Source: an uncultured Asticcacaulis sp.
GTDB taxonomy: Bacteria > Pseudomonadota > Alphaproteobacteria > Caulobacterales > Caulobacteraceae
NCBI GenBank assembly: GCA_946480525.1
Contig: CAMLLA010000050.1
Span: forward strand, 1-15,242
Direction: 5' to 3'
DNA length: 15,242 nt
Position numbers and translations under genes: made by a program
In this document: positions 1 through 6,844 of the stretch, piece after piece
Layout: each line of letters starts with the position of its first letter
Numbering within the stretch: the stretch's first letter is position 1
The notes under the pieces: model-generated
Seen by the model: only the letters and a program-made list of their open reading frames with translations
Told to the model about the DNA's origin: nothing
Databases searched by the model: none

Positions 1-20
1 GGCCTGCACTTATCCCCGGA

Positions 21-49
21 AAACAAGGCGGGCTCCGTTGCCGGAGCCC
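21..49 (-). terminator. Rho-independent terminator of the RTX gene
   Basis: A perfect 8-bp stem (GGGCTCCG at 30-37 pairing with CGGAGCCC at 42-49) closes a 4-nt loop. Read on the minus strand the loop is GCAA, a stable GNRA tetraloop, and the stem is followed by GCCTTGTTTT, a partial T-tract. It lies about 30 bp past the stop codon of the RTX gene, as expected for its terminator. Confidence 0.85.
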
Positions 50-77
50 TCTCCGTTCTTCCAACAGGGAATCTACC

Positions 78-3000
78 CTAGATGAAGATCAGGTCCGTCG
101 AGGTCAGCGTCGCCGTCGGATCCAGAAGGGCCAGTTGAATACGCGCAGCCGCGCCTGTGCCGTCCGAGTCCCAGTAGAGGGTGTCGGTGCCAGCGTCCCA
201 GATGAACTGGGCTGTGGCGCCGACCGCCGCCGCGCCGACCGTGAACTGGGCTGCGGTCAGCACGTGGCCTGCCGAGAAGCCGTATTGGGAGCCCGTAAAG
301 AGCAGCTTGTCGACATTATGCATGAAGTCCTGGATGGTGTCGCGGCCGGTCGTGGCAGCGGCGCCGAAGACGAACCAGTCCGCCCCCGCCCCGCCATTCA
401 CGACATCCTGGCCCGTGCCGCCATTGAGGGTGTCGTTGCCGTTGCCGCCATTCAATGTATCTATGCCGTCCAGGCCCAGCAGCTTGTCATTTCCATCCAG
501 GCCATCAATCCGGTTGTTCAGCGCGTTGCCGGTGATGAGGTTCGCTGACGCATTTCCGACGCCGATCAATGCCCCGCCGAGAATGTTGAGGTTCTCGACT
601 TCCGTCGGAAGCACGTAGTTGTTCACCGTCGCGTTGACGGTGTCGATGCCTCCGCCGGCGGCTTCGACAATTGTCTCAAGCCTGTCATCGACGATATAGA
701 CGTCGTCGCCTGCTCCGCCAACCAGAGTATCGGCTTCCAGCGCTCCGCCATTGAGGGTGTCGTTACCCGTGCCGGCTGTCAGGAAGTCGGCGTCCGCGCC
801 GCCCGAAAGGCTGTCATTGTTGTCGCCACCGTTCAACGTGTCGGCGCCGGCACCGCCATTCAACGTATCGTTTCCGGCGAGCCCGTTGAGCGTGTTGTTC
901 AGGGCATTGCCGTTGATGATGTTATTAAGCGTGTTGCCGTTGCCGATCAGGGCGCCGCCCTGGACGTTGAGGTTCTCCACTTCGGTCGGCAGGAAGTAGT
1001 TGTTGACCGTGGTGGCAACGGTGTCGATCCCGCCGCCGGCCAGTTCAACAATCGTGTCCAGGCGGTCGATGATGATGTAGGAATCGTTGCCGTTGCCGCC
1101 GATAAGGCTGTCGGCGTCGGCACCGCCATTCAGGGTGTCATGACCTTCACCGCCGTAGAGGGTATCGTTGCCGGCGGCGCCGATCAGCGTGTCGTTGCCC
1201 GCGTTTCCGACGATCGTATTGGCGACCGCGTTGCCGATCAGCGTGTCGTTGCCGGCGGCGCCGGTCACATCCTCGATGATGGTTTGCGTCACCGTGGTGA
1301 TACCGGCCGTGATCGCCGCCACGATGTTCGAGCTGTCCGAATTGAGCGTCACGGTCGTGCCGCGGCCAAGCGCGGTCACCAGGCTCTGGTAGCTGCTCTC
1401 GATGCCCGCCGTCGCCGCGAAGATCGGGATGATGTTGGCGGCTTCCAGGGCGGCCTTGAGCTGTGCGATTTCGGGATAGTCCTCGACTTCCAGGACCGCA
1501 TCGCCATCGTTCGGCGTCGTGATGCCGCCGGCGGCGCCATCACCCGCTACGTGGAAGGCGGCGTCGGTGAACAGGACGACGAAGCGCGCCGTGCCGACCC
1601 GGAAACCGACCTCACCCGGCGTCAGGGCCAGGTGCATCAGGGCTTCGATCTGCGACTCCGGAGCGTCGCCACCCACGGCGATCGTGGCGGCGTTATAGGC
1701 GTTGGCAAGGTCGGTTTCGTTGGTCGTAATGCCGAGATTGAGATTGTAGACATAGTCGCCCGTACTGCCGAACGGCGACACAGGTTTGTCGACAAAGCTG
1801 GACAGGCCGAAGCCGACATTCGGCTGAACGGCCTGGAGCGCATCGACGATCTGCGGCACCAGTGCGCGGACATTGGTAATGTCGTCGTTGAACGAACCGC
1901 TCAGGTCCTGCAGGAACTGGACGTCGAGCGGCGAATAGGTCGTGCCGCCAGGGTTGAGCGTGACATTCTGGCCCTGGACGATGGACGTGGTATTGCCCGT
2001 CAGGTCGACATAGGAATTGCCGGTCGCGAGGCTGGCGTCGATCTTGTCGTGGCCCTGAAAGTCTTCGACCACAACGGCGGCGCCGTGGATGGAGAAGGTA
2101 TCGTTGCCATTGCCGCCGATGGCCGTGTCACTGCCGGCCGAGGAATCGAGCCAGTCATTGCCGTCGCCGCCGTCGATCAGGTCATTGCCCGCGCCGCCGT
2201 TGACGGTATCGTTGCCGCCGAGGCCATAGATGCCGTCATTGCCGGCGTTTCCGTTCAGGAAATTGCTGCCGGCATTGCCGCGCAGCGTGTCGTTGCCCGC
2301 GCCGCCATTGGCGTTTTCGATGCTGTAAAGCTGGTCGTATGTGCCGTCGCCATAGGTGATCCCATACTGGAAGCCGGCATAGACGGGATCGAGTTCGACA
2401 TATACGGGCGCGGTTTCGCCGCTGTAATTGGCCGTATCCACGCCATTGCCGCCGGTCAGGGTATCGTACCCGCCATTGCCGGTCAGGATGTCGTTGCCGT
2501 CACCGCCGTCGAGATCGTTGGCGACCGCGTTGCCGATCAGGGTGTCATTGCCGACGCCGCCGATGGCGTCTTCGATGACGGTCGAGGTCACGGTGGTGAT
2601 GCCCGCCGTGATTGCCGCCACGATGTTCGAGCTGTCGGACGACAGGGTCACGGTCGTGCCGCGGCCCAGTTGCGCGACCAGGTCGGCGTAGCTGGACGTG
2701 ACGTCCGACGTCACGGCGAAAATCGGGATGATGTTCGCGGCTTCCAGGGCGGCCTTGAGTTGGGCGATCGCCGGATAGTCTTCGTTTTCAAGCACGGCGT
2801 CGCCGTCGTTCGGCGTCGAGATGCCACCTGCGGCGCCGTCACCCGCGACGTGGAATGGTGCGTCTGAAAACAGGACGACAAAGCGCGCGGTGCCGGCACG
2901 GAAGCCGACTTCGCCCGGCGTCAGGGCCAGGTGCAACAGGGCCTCGAGCTGTGATTCCGGCGTGTCGTTACCGCCGCCGGCGGTGGCGGCGTTGTACGCG

Positions 3001-3704
3001 GCGGTCAGGGCGGCCTCGCTGTTGGTGATGCCGAGATCGAGATTATAGACATAGTCGCCGGCATTGCCGAAGGGCGATACCGCCTTGTCGCGGAAGGTCG
3101 ACAGCCCGAAGCCGATATTGGATTGCACGGCCTGGAGCGCATCGACAATCTGCGGGACGAGGGTGCGAACATTGGCGATATCGTCACCGAAGGAGCCGGT
3201 CAGGTCCTGAAGGAACTGGACGTCCAGCGGGGCGTAGGTGGTGCCACCGGGGTTGAAGACAACGGTCTTGCCCTGGACGGTCGAGGCCGAAGCCAGGCTC
3301 AGGTCGAGGAAGGTGTTGCCGGTCGCACCCGAGGCATCGACCGTATCGTGGCCCTGGAAGTCCTCGATGTTCGCCGACGCCCCCTGAATGACATAAAGGT
3401 CGTTGCCGTTACCGCCCGAAACGGTGGCCGCGCCCTGATACAGGATGACTGTATCGCTGCCGTCGCCGGCCAGGATCAGGTTATTGCCGCTGGCGCCGGA
3501 AATGGTGTCGTTGCCGCCGCCGCCGTCCAGCGTGTCATTGCCGCTGCCCCCGCCGTTGAGGAAGTCGTTGCCATTGCCGCCGGTAATGGAGTCGGTGCCG
3601 TCGGCGCCGTACAGGGTGTCATTGCCATCGTTACCGTTGATGGTGTCGTTGCCGGTGGTGCCACCATAGAAATTGTTGGCGCTCGTGCCGTTGTAAACAG
3701 CCAT
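78..3704 (-). CDS. RTX-type secreted Ca2+-binding protein with two integrin beta I-like domains
   Basis: This 1208-residue protein is a probable type I-secreted, calcium-dependent surface or extracellular adhesin. It starts directly with RTX nonapeptides (GGxGNDxLx type, about residues 13-105), with more blocks at about 384-540, 817-875, 924-1000 and 1057-1110. Residues 114-396 and 547-829 are gapless copies of one unit whose core (160-373 and 593-806) reads like an integrin beta I-like domain. It has the MIDAS motif DLTGS/DLSGS (D167, T169, S171; D600, S602, S604), the adjacent Asp pair (174-175; 607-608), the DxPE motif (247-250; 680-683) and a later Asp (281; 714). A second smaller duplication is 874-923 versus 1001-1050. 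The C-terminus (about 1105-1208, ending DLIFI) resembles serralysin-type RTX secretion tails. There is no cysteine and no N-terminal signal peptide. The ATG at 3704 follows AGGAGA. The family call is firm; adhesive function and ligand are inference, and no secretion genes are in view. Confidence 0.93.
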   Translation of the reverse strand: MAVYNGTSANNFYGGTTGNDTINGNDGNDTLYGADGTDSITGGNGNDFLNGGGSGNDTLDGGGGNDTISGASGNNLILAGDGSDTVILYQGAATVSGGNGNDLYVIQGASANIEDFQGHDTVDASGATGNTFLDLSLASASTVQGKTVVFNPGGTTYAPLDVQFLQDLTGSFGDDIANVRTLVPQIVDALQAVQSNIGFGLSTFRDKAVSPFGNAGDYVYNLDLGITNSEAALTAAYNAATAGGGNDTPESQLEALLHLALTPGEVGFRAGTARFVVLFSDAPFHVAGDGAAGGISTPNDGDAVLENEDYPAIAQLKAALEAANIIPIFAVTSDVTSSYADLVAQLGRGTTVTLSSDSSNIVAAITAGITTVTSTVIEDAIGGVGNDTLIGNAVANDLDGGDGNDILTGNGGYDTLTGGNGVDTANYSGETAPVYVELDPVYAGFQYGITYGDGTYDQLYSIENANGGAGNDTLRGNAGSNFLNGNAGNDGIYGLGGNDTVNGGAGNDLIDGGDGNDWLDSSAGSDTAIGGNGNDTFSIHGAAVVVEDFQGHDKIDASLATGNSYVDLTGNTTSIVQGQNVTLNPGGTTYSPLDVQFLQDLSGSFNDDITNVRALVPQIVDALQAVQPNVGFGLSSFVDKPVSPFGSTGDYVYNLNLGITTNETDLANAYNAATIAVGGDAPESQIEALMHLALTPGEVGFRVGTARFVVLFTDAAFHVAGDGAAGGITTPNDGDAVLEVEDYPEIAQLKAALEAANIIPIFAATAGIESSYQSLVTALGRGTTVTLNSDSSNIVAAITAGITTVTQTIIEDVTGAAGNDTLIGNAVANTIVGNAGNDTLIGAAGNDTLYGGEGHDTLNGGADADSLIGGNGNDSYIIIDRLDTIVELAGGGIDTVATTVNNYFLPTEVENLNVQGGALIGNGNTLNNIINGNALNNTLNGLAGNDTLNGGAGADTLNGGDNNDSLSGGADADFLTAGTGNDTLNGGALEADTLVGGAGDDVYIVDDRLETIVEAAGGGIDTVNATVNNYVLPTEVENLNILGGALIGVGNASANLITGNALNNRIDGLDGNDKLLGLDGIDTLNGGNGNDTLNGGTGQDVVNGGAGADWFVFGAAATTGRDTIQDFMHNVDKLLFTGSQYGFSAGHVLTAAQFTVGAAAVGATAQFIWDAGTDTLYWDSDGTGAAARIQLALLDPTATLTSTDLIFI
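1218..2066 (-). repeat. Copy 2 of the internal duplication (integrin beta-like unit)
   Basis: Encodes residues 547-829 of the RTX protein and is the gapless partner of the copy at 2517-3365. Metal-site residues are kept in both copies (DLSGS here, DLTGS in copy 1; APE here, TPE in copy 1), so both are probably functional metal-binding folds. Confidence 0.9.
2517..3365 (-). repeat. Copy 1 of the internal duplication (integrin beta-like unit)
   Basis: Encodes residues 114-396 of the RTX protein. It begins at EDFQGHD, runs through the I-like domain and ends at GNDTLIGNAVAN. It aligns without a gap to copy 2 exactly 433 codons (1299 nt) away, with about 77% identical residues by hand count. Confidence 0.9.
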
Positions 3705-4173
3705 GATGTTCTCTCCTGTTAAGGGAAACGTTGTTGGGGAGGATCACACGCAAGAATGCGCCACACGGCACAGCAACGGCCATGTCATCCGTAAGTAAAA
3801 GCTGTGATGCTGACGCAATTAAACGCTATCGGAATGTCATTATCGACATACTCGATGCTCAATACTAGGAATTATGACAAAACAAATGGACTGGTCCCCG
3901 ATGTTGGGCCGACCAATTCTGGTTTTAGATACAATGTTATGAGATTGGATTTTACGAAAAGCTACTGGAATGCACTTCACTTAACGTCTCCAGCTAAAAT
4001 CAATTGGCGAATATGTCAAGGGTGCAAAAGAGTGAACGGACCATGCACCATATTATTCTTGCGAGGGTTGTGAGCGGTCACACTACGGGCGTTGCGCAAG
4101 CCATTGTTCTCGCATAGGTTCATATCAAACACTGGCGGGCGGTATAAGAAGACCCGCGTGAGGGAGGACTATC
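3705..4173. other. Gene-free, AT-rich divergent intergenic region
   Basis: This gap separates the divergently transcribed RTX gene and the GntP permease. From about 3785 to 4060 the base composition is clearly lower in G+C than anywhere else in the window, including runs such as ATTATGACAAAACAAATGG. An 89-codon open frame at 3804-4073 on the plus strand lacks the codon pattern of the neighbouring genes, has no clear Shine-Dalgarno site and resembles no family I know, so I do not call it. The stretch should hold both promoters; I see no convincing -35/-10 pair. An operator-like palindrome sits at 4069-4082. Confidence 0.7.
4069..4082. promoter_or_regulatory. Operator-like palindrome (LacI/GalR-GntR type)
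   Basis: TGTGAGCGGTCACA is a near-perfect 14-bp palindrome: 6 of 7 pairs match and the centre is a CpG, the hallmark of LacI/GalR-family operators. From memory the E. coli gluconate repressor site is close to TGTTACCGGTAACA, which this matches at 11 of 14 positions. It lies about 90 bp upstream of the GntP permease start, so it may mediate substrate-dependent repression. No such regulator gene is in the window, so this is inference from the site alone. Confidence 0.45.
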
Positions 4174-5517
4174 ATGCCGGAGCTTTCCGCCGCCGATCCA
4201 GCCTGGGCATTGACCGCCGTCGCCATTTCCGTTCTTGGCCTTGTGGTCATGATCGCGTGGGGCAAGGTTCAGCCGCTGCTGGCCTTCGTCATCGCCGCCA
4301 TCGCCGCCGCCCTGATGCTGGGCATGCCCCTCGACACCATCCCCAAGTCGGTCGAAAAAGGCATAGGTGACATGCTGGGGTCGCTGGCCATCCTTCTGGC
4401 GTTGGGCGCCATATTCGGCCGGCTGATCGCCGACTCGGGCGCGGCGCAAAAGATCGCGTCGGTGCTGATCGGCGTGTTCGGCGCGTCGCGCATGAGCCTG
4501 GCCCTGGCGCTGACCGGCTTCATCGTCGGCATCCCCCTCTTCTACAATGTCGGCTTCGTGCTGATGGTGCCGCTGATCTTTTCGCTGATGCGCCAGTCGG
4601 GCAAGTCGCTCGTCTGGCTGGCCGTGCCGTTGATGGCCGGCCTGTCGATCGCCCATGGCTTCCTGCCACCGCACCCCTCGCCGACCGCCATCGTACCGAT
4701 GTTCGGCGCCGACATGGGCGTCACCCTGATCTACGGCCTGATCGTCGGTGTCCCCACGCTTCTGGTTGCGGGGCCCGTTTTCGCCATGACGGTCAAGGGG
4801 GTCAGCGCCAATCCGCCCGACCTGTTCCTGGCCCCGCCCAAGGCCAACGACGAACTGCCGGGCGCGTTTAACGCCTTTGCCACGGCGCTCCTGCCGGTCG
4901 TGCTGCTGGCGGGCGCCACGGCGCTCAACTTTTCCGGTGCGGTTCCGGCAGCTTACAAGCCTCTGGTCAATTTCATCAGCCACCCGATCCTCGTGCTTCT
5001 GATCGCTCTGGTCGTCGCCAGCATCAGCCTGGGGACCGCGCGCGGCACGGGTTTCCGCAAGCTTATGGAAAGCTCAGGCGGCGCGCTGCGTGAGATTGCG
5101 CCGATCCTTCTGATTATCGCCGGCGCCGGCGCGCTCAAGCAGGTCTTCATCGACAGCGGCGTCAGCGCCCAGATGGGCACGCTGCTACAGGCCGTTCCGG
5201 TGCCGCCGCTGGTGCTGGGCTGGCTGATCGCCGGTATCATCCGCGTGTCGCTGGGCTCGGCGACCGTCGCGGGTCTGACAGCGGCGGGGCTGGTCGCGCC
5301 GCTTGTCGCCGCTTCGGGTGTCGATCCCAACCTGATGGTGCTTGCGATCGGTGCGGGTTCGCTGATGTTCAGCCACGTCAACGACTCCGGCTTCTGGATG
5401 TTCAAGGAATATTTCGGCCTGACGATCAAGGATACACTCAGGACGTGGACCCTGATGGAAGGATTGGTTGGCGTAGTCGGACTGGCGGCCGTCCTGGCGC
5501 TCGATCTTTTTGTGTGA
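4174..5517 (+). CDS. GntP-family gluconate:H+ symporter
   Basis: A 447-residue inner-membrane transporter of the GntP family (gluconate or related sugar acids, proton-coupled). The protein is almost entirely hydrophobic segments joined by short loops, consistent with about 12 or more spans. Family motifs are visible: GIPLFYNVGFVLMVP in the first half, HGFLPPHPSPTAI starting at H161, and VNDSGFW with N403 near the C-terminus. Length is normal for the family. The ATG is preceded by GGGAGGAC at good spacing. It stands alone: no gluconate kinase or dehydratase is adjacent, so the substrate (gluconate, idonate, glycerate or another) cannot be fixed. A candidate operator lies upstream at 4069-4082. 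The family is certain; the exact substrate is not. Confidence 0.95.
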   Translation: MPELSAADPAWALTAVAISVLGLVVMIAWGKVQPLLAFVIAAIAAALMLGMPLDTIPKSVEKGIGDMLGSLAILLALGAIFGRLIADSGAAQKIASVLIGVFGASRMSLALALTGFIVGIPLFYNVGFVLMVPLIFSLMRQSGKSLVWLAVPLMAGLSIAHGFLPPHPSPTAIVPMFGADMGVTLIYGLIVGVPTLLVAGPVFAMTVKGVSANPPDLFLAPPKANDELPGAFNAFATALLPVVLLAGATALNFSGAVPAAYKPLVNFISHPILVLLIALVVASISLGTARGTGFRKLMESSGGALREIAPILLIIAGAGALKQVFIDSGVSAQMGTLLQAVPVPPLVLGWLIAGIIRVSLGSATVAGLTAAGLVAPLVAASGVDPNLMVLAIGAGSLMFSHVNDSGFWMFKEYFGLTIKDTLRTWTLMEGLVGVVGLAAVLALDLFV

Positions 5518-5522
5518 CGGTG

Positions 5523-5553
5523 TGTAAGGATCGGCCTGCCTGCGGCGTCTAAT
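5523..5553 (+). promoter_or_regulatory. Candidate ECF-sigma promoter of the sigma/anti-sigma unit
   Basis: TGTAAGGATC (5523-5532) and CGTCTAAT (5546-5553) are spaced like the -35 and -10 elements of many ECF-dependent promoters. They lie just after the permease stop and 30 bp before the first gene of the sigma operon. ECF factors commonly drive their own operon, which makes autoregulation plausible. The call rests on motif recollection and position only. Confidence 0.5.
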
Positions 5554-5582
5554 CTCCCGACACCAACACAAAGGAGACTGAG

Positions 5583-5753
5583 ATGCTGGGTCTGTTTCTG
5601 AAGCGCGAACATTTCTGGCCGGTGCTGGCCGGGGCATTGGCCCTGGCGATTGTCGGCATTGTCCTTGGCCTGTCGAGCGGCGCGTTCGAAAGCAACAGCC
5701 GCGAAGCTTTGCGCCTGAAGCGCGAAGCAGCTGCCGAACGAACCGCGCCGTAA
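5583..5753 (+). CDS. Small single-span membrane protein in the ECF operon
   Basis: A 56-residue protein. A short basic start (LKREHFW) is followed by one strong hydrophobic span at about residues 12-31, then a charged, helix-prone, Arg/Glu/Ala-rich tail (about 35-55). The ATG has an excellent ribosome site, AAGGAGA, at proper spacing. Its stop codon lies only 4 nt before the GTG start of the sigma factor, whose start has no recognisable ribosome site, so sigma translation may depend on ribosomes finishing this small gene. I do not recognise a family. Position suggests a role in sensing or tethering within the sigma/anti-sigma system, but that is inference. Confidence 0.75.
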   Translation: MLGLFLKREHFWPVLAGALALAIVGIVLGLSSGAFESNSREALRLKREAAAERTAP

Positions 5754-5757
5754 TTTC

Positions 5758-6249
5758 GTGGCCGGGGACGACGACTTCGCCGAGTGGATCGGACCGCATA
5801 TGGGCCGGTTGACGCGAATCAGCCGCGCCTTCGCAGCGCCTGCCGACCGGCACGATCTGATGCAGGAATTGCTGATCACCCTGTGGAAGGCGCGTCCGGC
5901 CTTTCGCGGTGACGCGTCCCCGGCCACCTTCGTCTACCGCGTGGCTCACAATCGTGCCCTGACGTGGAAACGACGCCAGACCCTAAGCTGGCTCAGATTT
6001 CCGATATTGCAGGGGGATGTGCCGGATGTCCCGGAGCCTGCCGCGGATGACCGGCTTGAAACCCTCTACGCGGCAATCCGTGAACTGCCGCCGGTCGATC
6101 GGTCACTGATGCTGCTATCTCTGGACGGTGTGTCCTACGCCGACATGTCCGCCCTGCATGGCTTGACTGAAAGCAATATCGGCGTGCGCCTGACCCGTGC
6201 CCGGGCACGGCTGGTGGCCATCATTGGAGACATGTCCGATGGACTTTGA
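5758..6249 (+). CDS. ECF-family RNA polymerase sigma factor
   Basis: A 163-residue sigma-70-family factor with only regions 2 and 4, the ECF layout. Region 2 spans about residues 8-75, including DLMQELLITLWKARPAF (33-49) and the DNA-melting/-10 segment TFVYRVAHNRALTWKRR (57-73). Region 4 spans about 100-155, with LPPVDRSLMLLSLDGVSYAD and a helix-turn-helix ending TESNIGVRLTRARARL. The GTG at 5758 is the only good start in frame; an in-frame ATG at 5800 would cut into region 2. It is cotranscribed with the small membrane gene upstream and overlaps the anti-sigma gene by 11 nt. The stress or signal it responds to cannot be read from the sequence. Confidence 0.9.
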   Translation: MAGDDDFAEWIGPHMGRLTRISRAFAAPADRHDLMQELLITLWKARPAFRGDASPATFVYRVAHNRALTWKRRQTLSWLRFPILQGDVPDVPEPAADDRLETLYAAIRELPPVDRSLMLLSLDGVSYADMSALHGLTESNIGVRLTRARARLVAIIGDMSDGL

Positions 6250-6844
6250 CACCCTCGAAAGACTGTGGCGGTCGGAAGCCAATGATCGCGCCACGGTCGC
6301 CGAAACCTATGTTCTGGAGGCCACGATGAAAACCTTGAAACAGCGCCGCAGCGCCTTTTCGACAGGCATGGGCCTGATCGGTCTGGCCTTGCTGGCCTGG
6401 ACTGGCGCCGTTGTCTATGCCGTCGCGACGGGAAAGATCGCCGACATTACGAATGAATGGGGTATTGTCGCCCTGCTCCTGGTGTCCTGGATCGCTTTCC
6501 TGTTCGCCCAGGCGCAGCAGAGGCGGCATATGCAGGCGTATCCCGATGTCATGACGTCTATGCCCGAAGCGCTGAAAGGTCTGATCGACGAGAACCGGAC
6601 GGCTCAGGCGCGCACCCGGATGATGGGACTGGCGTTTCTGGTGTTCGCGGCCGTGCTGACGGTTTCCGTCTGGCAGCTCTACAGTGTCGGCAAGATGGAA
6701 TGGCGTCATGTCGTGCAAGGATCGACGCTGTTCTGCGGCGCGCTTTTGCTGTCGGCGGCCATCCATGTCTTCCGCTATCTTTGGGTCCTCAAGCCGGAAG
6801 GCGAACGGTTGCGGCGGCTGCTTGACCAGTACAGCGGGGATTAA
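6239..6844 (+). CDS. Probable four-span membrane anti-sigma factor
   Basis: A 201-residue protein. The ATG at 6239 lies inside the end of the sigma gene and follows GGAG, so I prefer it to an in-frame ATG at 6197. The N-terminal ~40 residues are soluble and amphipathic (FDTLERLWRSEANDR), the expected sigma-binding part. Hydrophobic spans follow at about 43-63, 74-92, 128-148 and 160-180, forming two hairpins. The zinc-binding HxxxCxxC motif of common anti-sigma factors is absent. The function is inferred from the overlap with the ECF gene and the topology, not from a recognised domain. Its TAA shares a TTAA tetranucleotide with the stop of the convergent GFA gene. Confidence 0.75.
   Translation: MDFDTLERLWRSEANDRATVAETYVLEATMKTLKQRRSAFSTGMGLIGLALLAWTGAVVYAVATGKIADITNEWGIVALLLVSWIAFLFAQAQQRRHMQAYPDVMTSMPEALKGLIDENRTAQARTRMMGLAFLVFAAVLTVSVWQLYSVGKMEWRHVVQGSTLFCGALLLSAAIHVFRYLWVLKPEGERLRRLLDQYSGD

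Noticed and set aside
1140..2867. 575-codon open frame on the plus strand opposite the RTX gene
   Set aside because: It mirrors the repetitive high-GC RTX sequence, has no family resemblance or ribosome site, and the opposite strand encodes an unmistakable protein.
3804..4073. 89-codon plus-strand frame in the AT-rich gap
   Set aside because: Its base and residue make-up do not look like coding sequence of this genome, it has no clear ribosome site and resembles no family I know.
4069..4082. CRP/FNR-type site reading of TGTGA...TCACA
   Set aside because: The spacer is 4 nt rather than the 6 nt of CRP sites; the CpG-centred LacI-type reading fits better.
3720..4170. CtrA-type TTAA-N7-TTAA boxes
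   Set aside because: Only single TTAA half-sites were found (for example near 3720 and 3821), none correctly paired.
4120..4983. 287-codon minus-strand frame opposite the GntP permease
   Set aside because: Its Arg/Gln/Gly/His-rich product is the usual antisense shadow of a high-GC membrane protein gene.
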